Shown here piece after piece: positions 31,428-39,041 of a DNA stretch of 40,338 nt. The stretch's first letter is position 1, and every line of letters begins with the position of its first letter. Position numbers and translations under genes: made by a program. Under the pieces are notes generated by a model. That model was not told where the DNA came from and made no database searches. It saw only the letters and a program-made list of their open reading frames with translations. This stretch comes from Candidatus Acetothermia bacterium (GTDB lineage: Bacteria > Bipolaricaulota > Bipolaricaulia > RBG-16-55-9 > DRXL01): positions 1 through 40,338 of the forward strand of contig JACOSB010000135.1 in NCBI GenBank assembly GCA_016179105.1. The letters run 5' to 3'.

Positions 31428-32033
31428 ATGACTCCCACAAAAAACTTGAAAATAGTGACCTTCGTAATACTCTTAAGCGGATTAGCTGCCATTAGTTTCA
31501 TCGCTACTTCGCAATCCGACCCCAATGAACTGATAAATAAAGGCAGAATTATCTTTGAAGAGACAGCAGGAGGAGTAGGTTGTGCCGCGTGTCACGGGCA
31601 TTTCGGCATGGGAGACCTCGGCATCGCGCCGAACAACCGAGGAGCAGACGAAACGAGAGTTCGAAATGCTCTCGACTCTGTCGAACCGATGGCTTTTTTA
31701 AAGCTCACCGATGATGAGATCAAGGAAGTCGCCGCCTTTTTGGTATATCTAGGCACCCTGCAGCCGTTCAAAACTACTCGACAGGATGCGAAATTTGATC
31801 CGGCACAGATCGAAGTTCCCCTCAAGACGAAGGTTCAGTTCATCATCGACAACAAAGACGGGGAAGACTGCACTTTCACCAGCAAAGATTCCGGCATTAC
31901 CGATAAGACATTGAAGGGCAGGAAAGTGGACGACGTCGTTTGGCTAACTCCAGATAAAGAGGGAACGTTCAAGGCAACCTGCACGCAGCAACCGGGTCAA
32001 GAGTTAACGATCGTTGTGAAAAAGAAGAGCTAA
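31428..32033 (+). CDS. c-type cytochrome fused to a degenerate cupredoxin-like domain
   Basis: A 201-residue exported protein. A signal or anchor helix (about 8-26), then a class I cytochrome c with haem motif CAACH (52-56) and probable axial M88 in EPMAFLKLTDDEI. The C-terminal half (about 122-200, FDPAQIEVPLKTKVQF to ELTIVVKKK) has a cupredoxin-like outline. The expected His positions are replaced: EDCTF has C148, and the Cys loop reads CTQQPGQ (C185) with no His or Met. The two Cys could form a disulfide or an unusual metal site. It probably relays electrons within this island. The cytochrome call is firm; the second domain is a pattern match. Confidence 0.82.
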   Translation: MTPTKNLKIVTFVILLSGLAAISFIATSQSDPNELINKGRIIFEETAGGVGCAACHGHFGMGDLGIAPNNRGADETRVRNALDSVEPMAFLKLTDDEIKEVAAFLVYLGTLQPFKTTRQDAKFDPAQIEVPLKTKVQFIIDNKDGEDCTFTSKDSGITDKTLKGRKVDDVVWLTPDKEGTFKATCTQQPGQELTIVVKKKS

Positions 32034-32051
32034 CAAACGGGGGAGGCAGCC

Positions 32052-33440
32052 ATGCAAGGGACTGCGGGGAGAATCGGGGGCAGATGGACGAAGCGCCAGT
32101 GGGTTACGATTGGATTGCTGGCATTACTGGCTTTTACAATCGCGGGCTCTTGGCTGCTCTTCGTCTTCGTGCTCGACGGGAAGAGTTTGCTCAATGGGAT
32201 CAAGTTCCAATTGCAGCAAGCTCGAACCGTTCAGATGCAATCCATCACCGGTGTCTTAGGGCGCACCGCATCGCTCTCCGAGCATGTGGATGTAACGACA
32301 GTTTATGCGACTTCTGAATTCTTCAATGTCGTTCGCCAAGGAGCGACCAATATCCCGTATTCACCGGAGAAGTCACTCATATTTCTCATCAATGAAGATA
32401 CCCACGAGGGCGAACTGAGCTACGACCCCACTCCGGTGACCTTACGTGTGGATGGTACGCAAGTCTATAAACCCGAAAAAGCAGAAACACTTTCTTACTC
32501 GATCCATCACAAAGTCAGCGTCGTGAGTTTTTCAAAACAAGATTCTCAGAGTGGACTGATTGTGAGCGACCGTACACGCTCACTGGAGCTCGTAACGCCG
32601 AAGCTGGACCATGCTTCGGATCATACTTCTGGAGTTGCCGTCATGCGCTGGGACCTTCCCATCGTCTACCCGGAGGGTGCATTGAATGGGCAGAAGATGC
32701 CCTTGGGTTCAATGATTGCACTCGCATTGGGCTTGCTGGCTACAGTACTAACTCCTTGCTTGATTCAATTAGTGCTGTACTATCTCTCGACACTCACCGG
32801 CTTTAGTAGCGAGCAGATTTCATCCGGAGCACTGACCGCAGGAGCCCGAAAACAGTTGCTCAAAGTCGCGCTGGGCTTTGTCCTGGGATTTACCGTTTTG
32901 TTCACGGCCGTCGGGGCGCTGGCGGGGTTCGCCGGTGAGACTCTTCAGAGCTCTGGCCTCTGGGCAGCGTGGACTCGTCCCATGGCGATCGCAGCGGGCA
33001 TGGTGATTGTCTTACTTGGAATCTGGATGGCCATACGAGCCAAAGCTCCGCTGGTCTGCCGCTTGCCCTTTACGCGGCTTGCCCAATCGCGCGATGGGGG
33101 ATTCTTCCGATCTGCACTGATGGGTTTTTCGTTCGCGATTGGCTGCGCGACCTGCTTTGGCGGAGCCCTCATTGCGACGCTGCTCCTCTACGTCGGCACG
33201 CTTGGCTCGGCGACCGAAGGAGCGCTCATTCTTTTTTTCTTCTCGTTGGGCGTTGACATACCGTTCCTGCTCGCGGCTGCCCTACTGTCTGGAGCGGCGC
33301 CGCTCTTGAATCGCTTGCAACGAGCTGCGCCCGTTATCGGCTTGGTCAGCAGCATCGTGATGATCGGGTTCGGTCTGTTACTGATCACGGATAAATTCCA
33401 TCTGGTGAGCGGTTTGGTCTATCGCTGGATACTCAGTTGA
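32052..33440 (+). CDS. CcdA/DsbD-like membrane protein with N-terminal periplasmic domain
   Basis: A 462-residue protein. One N-terminal helix (about 18-40), then about 170 residues outside the membrane containing several His (H78, H151-H152, H187, H191), then six or more helices. The helices carry LTPCLIQL (C236) and IGCATCFGGALI (C365, C368), the cysteine-bearing helices typical of CcdA/DsbD thiol-electron transporters. CcdA proteins move reducing equivalents outward for haem attachment or copper-site assembly. The His-containing external domain is an uncommon addition and may hold copper or a partner. It lies 18 bases after the cytochrome gene, and its last codons run into the GTG region of the Tat-cupredoxin. 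Maturation of this island's metalloproteins is the inferred role. Confidence 0.78.
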   Translation: MQGTAGRIGGRWTKRQWVTIGLLALLAFTIAGSWLLFVFVLDGKSLLNGIKFQLQQARTVQMQSITGVLGRTASLSEHVDVTTVYATSEFFNVVRQGATNIPYSPEKSLIFLINEDTHEGELSYDPTPVTLRVDGTQVYKPEKAETLSYSIHHKVSVVSFSKQDSQSGLIVSDRTRSLELVTPKLDHASDHTSGVAVMRWDLPIVYPEGALNGQKMPLGSMIALALGLLATVLTPCLIQLVLYYLSTLTGFSSEQISSGALTAGARKQLLKVALGFVLGFTVLFTAVGALAGFAGETLQSSGLWAAWTRPMAIAAGMVIVLLGIWMAIRAKAPLVCRLPFTRLAQSRDGGFFRSALMGFSFAIGCATCFGGALIATLLLYVGTLGSATEGALILFFFSLGVDIPFLLAAALLSGAAPLLNRLQRAAPVIGLVSSIVMIGFGLLLITDKFHLVSGLVYRWILS

Positions 33441-33454
33441 TCGGGGGATTTACA

Positions 33455-34027
33455 GTGACGAGGCGAAAATTCTTGGCTCTAAGCAGCTGGGCGTTCGCGC
33501 TGAGCTTGACGGGATGCGGTCAGCGTTCATCTGCCCCCAATTCCAGCAACGGTCAGGCTGCACACGCAGCCCAAGCTTCTGCATCTTCAGCGCCCGCGCT
33601 TGTCGAGATCAAACTCCGTGGCAATTGTAATCCTCCGCAGTTTGATCCGATCGGCCTTTGGGTTCCTCTTGGGCAAACGGTTCGCTGGCGTGCCGAGAGC
33701 CAGACCCACAAGCTTTCGGCGTACCATCCTGATAATGGCAAAGAATTGAGAATTCCCGAGAAGGCTCGCCCTTGGTCGGTCATGCTCGATGCGGGTTGCC
33801 CTGAAATTCCGGAGTCCTTTGATTATACGTTCACCGTAGAAGGAGTCTATGACTACTTCTGCGAGATGCACGAGCAGATGGGAATGGTTGGGCGCATTGT
33901 CGTCGGGGAACCTAAAGGACCGGCTAAGCCGTTAGAGCAAGGAATTCCAAAAGCAGCATGGGCGTTGATGCCCTCGGTCGAGCAGATTATGCGTGAAAAA
34001 ACAGTCTCTGTTCCAAAGAGTTGCTAA
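33455..34027 (+). CDS. Tat-type lipoprotein cupredoxin
   Basis: A 190-residue protein starting at GTG 33455 behind GGGGG; the frame is open six codons upstream but MTRRKFLALSS is a clear twin-arginine start. A lipobox Cys follows (SLTGC, C21). Cupredoxin ligands: H85 (THKLSAYHP), C136, H139, M144 (YFCEMHEQMGM, Cys-x2-His-x4-Met). Same subfamily as the 35673 protein, sharing AYHP and GM-V-G-IVVG. Tat export fits folding with metal in the cytoplasm. It probably passes electrons at the membrane surface. A Pro-rich and helical tail follows the domain. Confidence 0.85.
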   Translation: MTRRKFLALSSWAFALSLTGCGQRSSAPNSSNGQAAHAAQASASSAPALVEIKLRGNCNPPQFDPIGLWVPLGQTVRWRAESQTHKLSAYHPDNGKELRIPEKARPWSVMLDAGCPEIPESFDYTFTVEGVYDYFCEMHEQMGMVGRIVVGEPKGPAKPLEQGIPKAAWALMPSVEQIMREKTVSVPKSC

Positions 34028-34085
34028 CGATGAGCTACTCGTGAAGCTGCGCTAAAACGCAAGTAGTGAACAATAGCCTAGGAGG

Positions 34086-34125
34086 TTTGGGCGAGGGTGA
34101 AAACACAGTAGTCTCCTCGCCCAAA
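34086..34125 (+). repeat. intergenic inverted repeat
   Basis: TTTGGGCGAGG (34086-34096) is perfectly complementary to CCTCGCCCAAA (34115-34125) with an 18-base loop. It lies between two cupredoxin genes; role unknown, possibly an operator or processing hairpin. Confidence 0.6.
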
Positions 34126-34145
34126 TCGGTGCGAAGGAGACTGGT

Positions 34146-34610
34146 ATGGATGGCAACGACAACAAGAAGCTGCCCGTCTTTTCGGTAAACCATAAGAGCA
34201 AAGCTGTATTTCTCTTGATGGCGCTGAGTGTCATGGCTTGGTTCATCGTCGGTTGCGGTGCGCGAATGCCGATGCATAACGGAGCGATGCGCGAACATCA
34301 TAACGCAATCCACGGTAAGTCGCCCGCTCCGCCCGCCGGGCCAGCGGTCGAGACGCTCAGCGTGGCGATTGAAGCATTCGCATTTCAGCCAAGAATAATC
34401 AAAGTTCATACCGGCGCCACGGTCACGTGGACCAACCGTGATGCTGTTCCACATACGGTTACTTTCAAGAACTCGGAATTCAAGTCCGCGTTGCTTACAC
34501 AGCACGAATCGTGGGGACATACTTTCATGCAAGTGGGTAATTATTCGTATTTTTGCGAGCCGCATCCGTGGATGACGGGTCAAGTGATTGTTGAAGCTAC
34601 AAAAGATTGA
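34146..34610 (+). CDS. lipoprotein plastocyanin-like cupredoxin
   Basis: A 154-residue protein with a signal segment and a probable lipid-attached Cys (FIVGC, C37). A His/Met-rich stretch follows (MPMHNGAMREHHNAIH), which may bind copper itself. The cupredoxin domain begins AFAFQPRIIKVHTGATVTWTN. Ligands are H103 (VPHTV), C137, H140 and M143 (YFCEPHPWM, Cys-x2-His-x2-Met), the amicyanin/plastocyanin type rather than the longer loops of the other cupredoxins here. SD AAGGAG precedes the ATG. Confidence 0.87.
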   Translation: MDGNDNKKLPVFSVNHKSKAVFLLMALSVMAWFIVGCGARMPMHNGAMREHHNAIHGKSPAPPAGPAVETLSVAIEAFAFQPRIIKVHTGATVTWTNRDAVPHTVTFKNSEFKSALLTQHESWGHTFMQVGNYSYFCEPHPWMTGQVIVEATKD

Positions 34611-34681
34611 TTCGACGACGGCAACAAACTCTAATGGGAAGTTTCTTGATTTTTTGATATCGACTGTCATAGGAGGTGACG

Positions 34682-34930
34682 ATGATGGCAAGCTTTAGGC
34701 CCCTCGAAACAAGTAATTTTGACGGAATTGTAAAAGGGCTAACCCAAGCGGTTCTTGCAGAAGTAAGACGATTCCACGGTGAACCTTCGCCGGAATTCCG
34801 TGATCGTTTGGCACAGGCATTCGCGCGTGTGATCACTTCAGAAATGGATGCTTCAACGGCGGATAGAATTCCTTCGCTTGGCAAGCCATGGGTGGCGGGC
34901 AAGGAGAACTCTAAAGAGAAGCTTACATAG
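34682..34930 (+). CDS. small hypothetical protein
   Basis: An 82-residue soluble protein beginning MMASFRPLET, with AGGAGGTG at 34671-34678; the ATG at 34685 is equally possible. It is mostly helical and charged, with no signal peptide, no Cys and no motif I recognise. It follows the lipoprotein cupredoxin by 71 bases and may be the last gene of the operon. Coding is supported by the strong SD and the clean short frame only. Confidence 0.55.
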   Translation: MMASFRPLETSNFDGIVKGLTQAVLAEVRRFHGEPSPEFRDRLAQAFARVITSEMDASTADRIPSLGKPWVAGKENSKEKLT

Positions 34931-34997
34931 CTATTTTCGGATGTCTCTACTGGGTACATCTTTAACAAACTATCACTCATTCTGGCTAATGCGTAAC

Positions 34998-35011
34998 GCA
35001 AGCGCGCTTAC
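34998..35011. promoter_or_regulatory. GTAAGC-type palindrome, site a
   Basis: GCAAGC-GC-GCTTAC differs by one base from the perfect sites at 35045 and 36338. It is embedded in a wider ATGCGTAA/TTACGCAT inverted repeat (34989-35015). Confidence 0.55.
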
Positions 35012-35044
35012 GCATCGAGTTATCTCTAAATGATTTTTGGCCAT

Positions 35045-35086
35045 GTAAGCAAGCTTACACCTCATCCAGGCATCCCAGTATATAAT
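35045..35086 (+). promoter_or_regulatory. promoter with GTAAGC-type palindrome, site b
   Basis: GTAAGC-AA-GCTTAC (35045-35058) overlaps a possible -35 TTACAC (35055-35060). A perfect TATAAT lies at 35081-35086, giving a long 20-base spacer that suggests regulator-dependent transcription of the 35116-36182 gene pair. Confidence 0.6.
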
Positions 35087-35115
35087 GGTACAATCAACAT
35101 ACTGGAGGAATCTAT

Positions 35116-35658
35116 ATGCGAGAAATTTTGCTAGGTTTAGCAATTGTGGGGGTTTTGGTCATCGGTATTGGGCTCTTATTCGCAGGGAGCGGCGGTAAGC
35201 TCAGCCCGCGCGACCAAGCGCTCATCAACGAGATGCAGCAACTGCGACAGTTTATGAACGATAGCCCAACACAACCGCCTCTGCCGGATCATCTCTATAA
35301 AATCCTGGAAGATGGCTCGACCGTTTTTCTTCACTTCAATAAGCCTGTGAGCCAAGACTCGATGGTCCTTTGGATGGGCGCTTCAGTGCCGGGCAAGTTC
35401 TGTAAAGCGGATCAGGACAAAGTTGCAAAGACCTATGGGCCGGGCTATGTTCACTTTCACCAAAAATTTGTCCCCGGTACGGACCCGAATGCGGGACACG
35501 GGGGCAAGGGCGGTGAGGATGGCTACTGGTACCGTCATATCGCTATCACCAACATCCCCAAGGGGGATATGATGGCCGGCACTGGCGTTCCGTGGGGTCC
35601 AGTCAGCCCCGGCATCGACATGAATTTCATGCCCACCCCGGCCCCGGATTGTCCATAG
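35116..35658 (+). CDS. membrane-anchored or secreted protein of unknown function, His-rich
   Basis: A 180-residue protein with one N-terminal hydrophobic helix (about 3-24). The mature part has a YVHFHQKF segment followed by AGHGGKGGEDGYWYRHIAI, a cluster of His that could bind a metal. A single Cys is at about 96 and another near the end. I do not recognise the family. It is the first gene after the palindrome-controlled promoter and lies 14 bases before a Tat-cupredoxin gene, so a metal or redox role is likely. SD TGGAGG precedes the ATG. Confidence 0.7.
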   Translation: MREILLGLAIVGVLVIGIGLLFAGSGGKLSPRDQALINEMQQLRQFMNDSPTQPPLPDHLYKILEDGSTVFLHFNKPVSQDSMVLWMGASVPGKFCKADQDKVAKTYGPGYVHFHQKFVPGTDPNAGHGGKGGEDGYWYRHIAITNIPKGDMMAGTGVPWGPVSPGIDMNFMPTPAPDCP

Positions 35659-35672
35659 CTTTCAGAGTTTCT

Positions 35673-36182
35673 ATGGATCGACGAATATTTCTGAAGGGTG
35701 TGGGATTCTTCAGCGTCACGGCTCTGGCTGGATCGCTCGTGGGCTGTAAGCACGAGAAGACGTCTTTGGGGAAAACCCCTATCGTCGCTCTGGGCGGACC
35801 GAAGGGGGAACTCGCGTTCTTTCCCGATCGCTTGAGGATTCAGCCAGGCCAGACTGTGACGTTCGTTTTGCAGTCGGGCGGACATAGCGCTACGGCTTAT
35901 CATCCCAAGAACAACAATCGATACCAGACACGCATTCCCGAAGGGACCGAACCTTGGGATACGGATCTTCTGGTTGAGAAGGGCACTCACTTCTCCTGGG
36001 CTTTCCAGACCGAAGGAGTTTATAACTACTTCTGTCGACCCCACGAGAGCATAGGGATGGTGGGTGTAATTGTGGTCGGGCGAGCACTGGACGGGCCTGG
36101 ACTTTCTCCTCCTCAAACGGAATTGCCCCCACTCGCCCAACAAAAGCTGAAAGAGTTGATCAGCTGGGCTAAAGGCCCATAA
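35673..36182 (+). CDS. Tat-type lipoprotein cupredoxin
   Basis: A 169-residue protein starting MDRRIFLKGVGFF, a twin-arginine signal with a lipobox Cys (SLVGC, C25). Ligands are H71 (GGHSATAYHP), C121, H124 and M129 (YFCRPHESIGM). It is the paralogue of the 33455 protein, with the same AYHP and PHE/GMVG signatures. The ATG at 35673 was chosen because it gives the Tat signal; the frame is open upstream inside the previous gene. The two-gene transcript is controlled separately from the larger island by the palindrome at 35045. Confidence 0.87.
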   Translation: MDRRIFLKGVGFFSVTALAGSLVGCKHEKTSLGKTPIVALGGPKGELAFFPDRLRIQPGQTVTFVLQSGGHSATAYHPKNNNRYQTRIPEGTEPWDTDLLVEKGTHFSWAFQTEGVYNYFCRPHESIGMVGVIVVGRALDGPGLSPPQTELPPLAQQKLKELISWAKGP

Positions 36183-36337
36183 ATAGCTAAATGAAAGATT
36201 AGTCCAATTGGGATGGAGGAGTCATGACTTCTCCCCTCTTTCTTAGATGTTTCTAGCTGTGCTATATCTCTAGCATGTGTATTTTCGGCCCATTCTGAGA
36301 ATACCCCTCAATAGATTATGTCGCTGTTCACAGATGC

Positions 36338-36379
36338 GTAAGCGCGCTTACAGATTAGAACGATGCCTTCGATTTAAAT
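36338..36379 (+). promoter_or_regulatory. promoter-like region with GTAAGC-type palindrome, site c
   Basis: A perfect GTAAGC-GC-GCTTAC (36338-36351) overlaps TTACAG (36348-36353). TTAAAT follows after 20 bases (36374-36379), the same geometry as site b. It probably drives the genes from 36541 or 36631. The rest of 36183-36630 has a hairpin and one tiny ORF only. Confidence 0.5.
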
Positions 36380-36485
36380 AGCAATGCTATGAAAGTGGTC
36401 AATACACCTCCGGACATCGCGATCAGTTATTCGCGTTGGACTATGAGTTTCTACCCCACTCCGCCCCTGACCCATATCCAAGCCT

Positions 36486-36513
36486 GGGGAGCATCAATCC
36501 TATGGTGCTCCCC
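36486..36513 (+). terminator. hairpin in the leader before the thioredoxin-fold gene
   Basis: GGGGAGCA pairs with TGCTCCCC across a 12-base loop, followed by ACCCTCC, without T run. It could be an attenuator or the terminator of a short transcript. Confidence 0.4.
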
Positions 36514-36540
36514 ACCCTCCTCAGGGCTCGTTGAATTGGG

Positions 36541-36618
36541 ATGAGATCGGATGCACTCAAGAAGGCCGATGACGTGAAAGCGATTTTGGAAGAGGTTCGC
36601 AAGAAATTGAACAAGGGT
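36541..36618 (+). CDS. tiny ORF (25 residues), possible leader or gene remnant
   Basis: Encodes MRSDALKKADDVKAILEEVR plus five residues, amphipathic and helix-prone, ending 12 bases before the next ATG. There is no good SD and an in-frame stop just upstream. It looks like the C-terminal helix of a lost or shifted gene, or a small protein. Weak support. Confidence 0.25.
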
Positions 36619-36630
36619 TAAAGGGATTGC

Positions 36631-36960
36631 ATGGCTGATTCAGGCAAGATTCGGGTGACGATCTATCGCTTTACGGGGAAGCAAGGTTTTTTCACGATTC
36701 CCGAGCGCTACTGTGAGGAGTGCGATCTCACGATTGCAGTAACCCGAGACGTGTTGCAGGAGTTGAATGAGAGTCGTTTTGAGCTGGTGATCAAGCCTTG
36801 GTTTCTTTATTTCTGGGAGCCGCTCTGGCGGGGCGGATGGCACGCTCCGATTGTGACGATCAACGGAAGAATCTTCAGTCAAGGTGTTGTACCAAAGAAA
36901 GATGAGATCAAGACAGCCTTAGCAGCAGCCCAGCGTGCCTTGGAGATCATAAGCGTTTGA
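36631..36960 (+). CDS. thioredoxin-fold redox protein (glutaredoxin-like)
   Basis: A 109-residue cytosolic protein: beta strand VTIYRFTGK, active-site-like CEEC (YCEECDLT), helix, strand FELVIKPW, then HAPIVTINGRIFSQG with the cis-Pro of thioredoxin folds and a C-terminal helix. The CxxC and cis-Pro arrangement predicts thiol-disulfide or metal handling. It has no signal peptide. It precedes a DUF3179 gene by 45 bases and lies downstream of the palindrome-type promoter at 36338. Confidence 0.75.
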   Translation: MADSGKIRVTIYRFTGKQGFFTIPERYCEECDLTIAVTRDVLQELNESRFELVIKPWFLYFWEPLWRGGWHAPIVTINGRIFSQGVVPKKDEIKTALAAAQRALEIISV

Positions 36961-37005
36961 TGTTTTGTTAGGGAAGAGAATTTCAGAATAACCAAGGAGG
37001 TCTGT

Positions 37006-38211
37006 ATGAAGTGCCTGGGAGTGGTCGGTTTCGTTCTGGGAGTTGTGTTGCTTTTCGCGGGGAGTCCGGCGTATGCCATTCACGAGGGAGTTGCCAAACC
37101 CGACGAGATCGCGGTCGGTGAACTGTGCTGTTTTAAGTATTTTACCGAGAGAGACCTGGAAGAACTTAATATCACTCTGGACCTGACGAAGGTCAAATAT
37201 CTGAAATCGCTTGAGCTAAATAAGCTTGCCTCCGGCGGGCCGCCCGTGGATGGTATCCCCTCCGTTGACAGCCCGCGCTTCGCCAAAGCAAGCGACGCCA
37301 CCTGGCTCAAGGACAACGATGTGGTCATGGGCCTCAAGTTTAAGGGCGAGATTAGAGCTTACCCGATTCGCATTCTGAATTGGCATGAGCTGGTCAACGA
37401 TTCGATGGGTGGCGTGCCGATCATTGTCTCGTTCTGTCCGTTGTGTGGCTCAGGGATCGTCTTTGAGCGACCAACGCTGCGGGGAAAACTATCCGAGTTC
37501 GGTGTCTCCGGTCGACTTTACAAGACAGACCTAGTGATGTATGACCGTGTAACAGCTACTTTCTGGAATCAGTTTTTGGGTGAACCGGCGGTAGGTCCAC
37601 TCGTCGGCGAAGTCGGGAAACTCCATCGAATTCCGGTCGATGTGGTGCCCTGGAAGCAATGGAAACAAAACAACCCAATGACGCTGGTGCTCGAACGTCC
37701 CAAATGGGGCGATCGCCTCGGCGGCAAACAAACAGAGTCTCGGAACGGTCAGTTTGTGCACGATTATGATGTCAATCCGTACGAAGGAAGCTTGGCCGCC
37801 ATCGTCAGCGCGTTCGGGGCCAATTTTAGCGACAATCGCCTCGACCCGTTCGCGGAAGTCATTGGGATTGTGATTGGGGGCAAAGCGAAAGCTTACGCAC
37901 GCGAGGCGCTGCTCAAGGTGCGCTTACTCAATGATAATTTTTCCGGCCAAGCGCTCTTGGTTCTCGTCACACCCGCACAAGAAGTGAAAATTTTCAAGCG
38001 CAGTTTCCAAAATCAGACCCTAGAATTTGAGCTGCGCACTGGGAAGCTTTTCGATAAGCAGACCGGCTCGGAGTGGAGCTTCGAGGGCGTTGCAACAGAC
38101 GGCAAGCTGAAGGGAACAAAATTAGAAGAGATCGTGGGGCTCCCCTCATTCTGGTTCGCTTGGGTCGCGTTCAACCCACAGTCCGAATTATTCGGGGGAA
38201 AGCAACCTTGA
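37006..38211 (+). CDS. secreted DUF3179-family protein
   Basis: A 401-residue exported protein (signal ends SPAYA; SD AAGGAGG). It has the DUF3179 hallmarks: VDGIPSVDSPRF, WLKDNDVVMGL, RAYPIRILNWHELVND, the CPLC motif in VSFCPLCGSGIVFE (about residue 143) and a late SEWSFEGVATDGKLKG. An extra ELCCF near the N-terminus adds a vicinal Cys pair. The family's function is not established; the Cys-x2-Cys suggests a redox or metal role. An upstream CxxC thioredoxin-fold gene may supply electrons, although it is predicted cytosolic. Confidence 0.88.
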   Translation: MKCLGVVGFVLGVVLLFAGSPAYAIHEGVAKPDEIAVGELCCFKYFTERDLEELNITLDLTKVKYLKSLELNKLASGGPPVDGIPSVDSPRFAKASDATWLKDNDVVMGLKFKGEIRAYPIRILNWHELVNDSMGGVPIIVSFCPLCGSGIVFERPTLRGKLSEFGVSGRLYKTDLVMYDRVTATFWNQFLGEPAVGPLVGEVGKLHRIPVDVVPWKQWKQNNPMTLVLERPKWGDRLGGKQTESRNGQFVHDYDVNPYEGSLAAIVSAFGANFSDNRLDPFAEVIGIVIGGKAKAYAREALLKVRLLNDNFSGQALLVLVTPAQEVKIFKRSFQNQTLEFELRTGKLFDKQTGSEWSFEGVATDGKLKGTKLEEIVGLPSFWFAWVAFNPQSELFGGKQP

Positions 38212-38301
38212 AATTAAGAGAGAATCTGTGGGGTACGCCAGTTCTCGGTGTGAGTTTTATATGTCCAGCTGTTAATCTCTCCGCAGCCCCATCCTGATAA
38301 A

Positions 38302-38324
38302 GAGGGGAGACTTGTTCTCCCCTC
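38302..38324 (+). terminator. hairpin after the DUF3179 gene
   Basis: GAGGGGAG pairs with CTCCCCTC around a 7-base loop; pyrimidine-rich sequence follows. Confidence 0.6.
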
Positions 38325-38362
38325 CCCCTCTCTTCAGTCAGGAAGAAGCAACAAGAGTGCCA

Positions 38363-38379
38363 TTTGGTTTAGAACCAAA
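38363..38379. promoter_or_regulatory. possible operator before the AhpD-like gene
   Basis: TTTGGTT-TAG-AACCAAA, a perfect 7-bp inverted repeat with a 3-base centre, 39 bases before the ATG at 38419. Regulator unknown. Confidence 0.4.
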
Positions 38380-38418
38380 GCTGACGGTCATCTGAGAAAG
38401 GAATGGTGGTGCATTCTC

Positions 38419-38976
38419 ATGGCGTGGATACGTGTGGTGGACGAAGCTGAAGCAGAGGGCAAACTTAAAGAGTACTATGACGAGATTGTGAAAACTCGAG
38501 GCAAAGTCGCCAACATTATGAAAATTCACAGTCTTCACCCCGAGGCAATGATGGGGCATTTGAATTTTTATAAGACCATTATGTTTAGCCCTTCAGCGCT
38601 GAGCCGTCGCCAGCGAGAGCTGTTGGCAACAGTCGTTTCTTCTTTTGATAAGTGCGCTTACTGCACGCGCCATCATCTCGAAGCGTTACGGGCTTATATC
38701 AAGGACGAAGCTTTTTTGGCGCAAGTGCAGCGGGACTACACGCAAACGTCGCTGGACACCAAAGATCGAGCGATGCTTGATTATGCTCGAAAGCTCACGC
38801 TCACTCCGGGGGCAATGACCCGCCAAGACGTAGAAAGCCTAAGAAAAGTTGGCTTCGGGGATGAAGAGATTCTCTCGATCAATCTCATCACGAGTTATTT
38901 TAACTTTGTCAACCGCGTTGCTACGGGGTTGGGTGTGGAGTTCAGCGAAGAAGAAGCCCGCGGCTATCGGTATTGA
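38419..38976 (+). CDS. AhpD/carboxymuconolactone decarboxylase-like peroxidase-related protein
   Basis: A 185-residue cytosolic all-helical protein with the AhpD motif CAYCTRHH (Cys-x2-Cys-x3-His) in SSFDKCAYCTRHHLEAL. Length and the NFYKTIMFSPSALSRRQREL and ITSYFNFVNRVATGLGV segments match the peroxidase-related subgroup. The likely role is peroxide or peroxynitrite detoxification by a thiol mechanism, useful near a nitrite-to-NO pathway. The SD is weak; the ATG gives the usual N-terminus MAWIRVVDEAEA. Confidence 0.88.
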   Translation: MAWIRVVDEAEAEGKLKEYYDEIVKTRGKVANIMKIHSLHPEAMMGHLNFYKTIMFSPSALSRRQRELLATVVSSFDKCAYCTRHHLEALRAYIKDEAFLAQVQRDYTQTSLDTKDRAMLDYARKLTLTPGAMTRQDVESLRKVGFGDEEILSINLITSYFNFVNRVATGLGVEFSEEEARGYRY

Positions 38977-39041
38977 GTATTCTACAATGGGAAGCGCGAG
39001 CTCGCTTCACTTTTTGACCGAGCAGTGTAATAATGTGGAGT

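Noticed and set aside
28831..34610. A CuA protein that would complete a NosZ-type enzyme
   Set aside because: None of the cupredoxins has the Cys-x3-Cys pair of CuA; all show a single Cys with His and Met (type 1).
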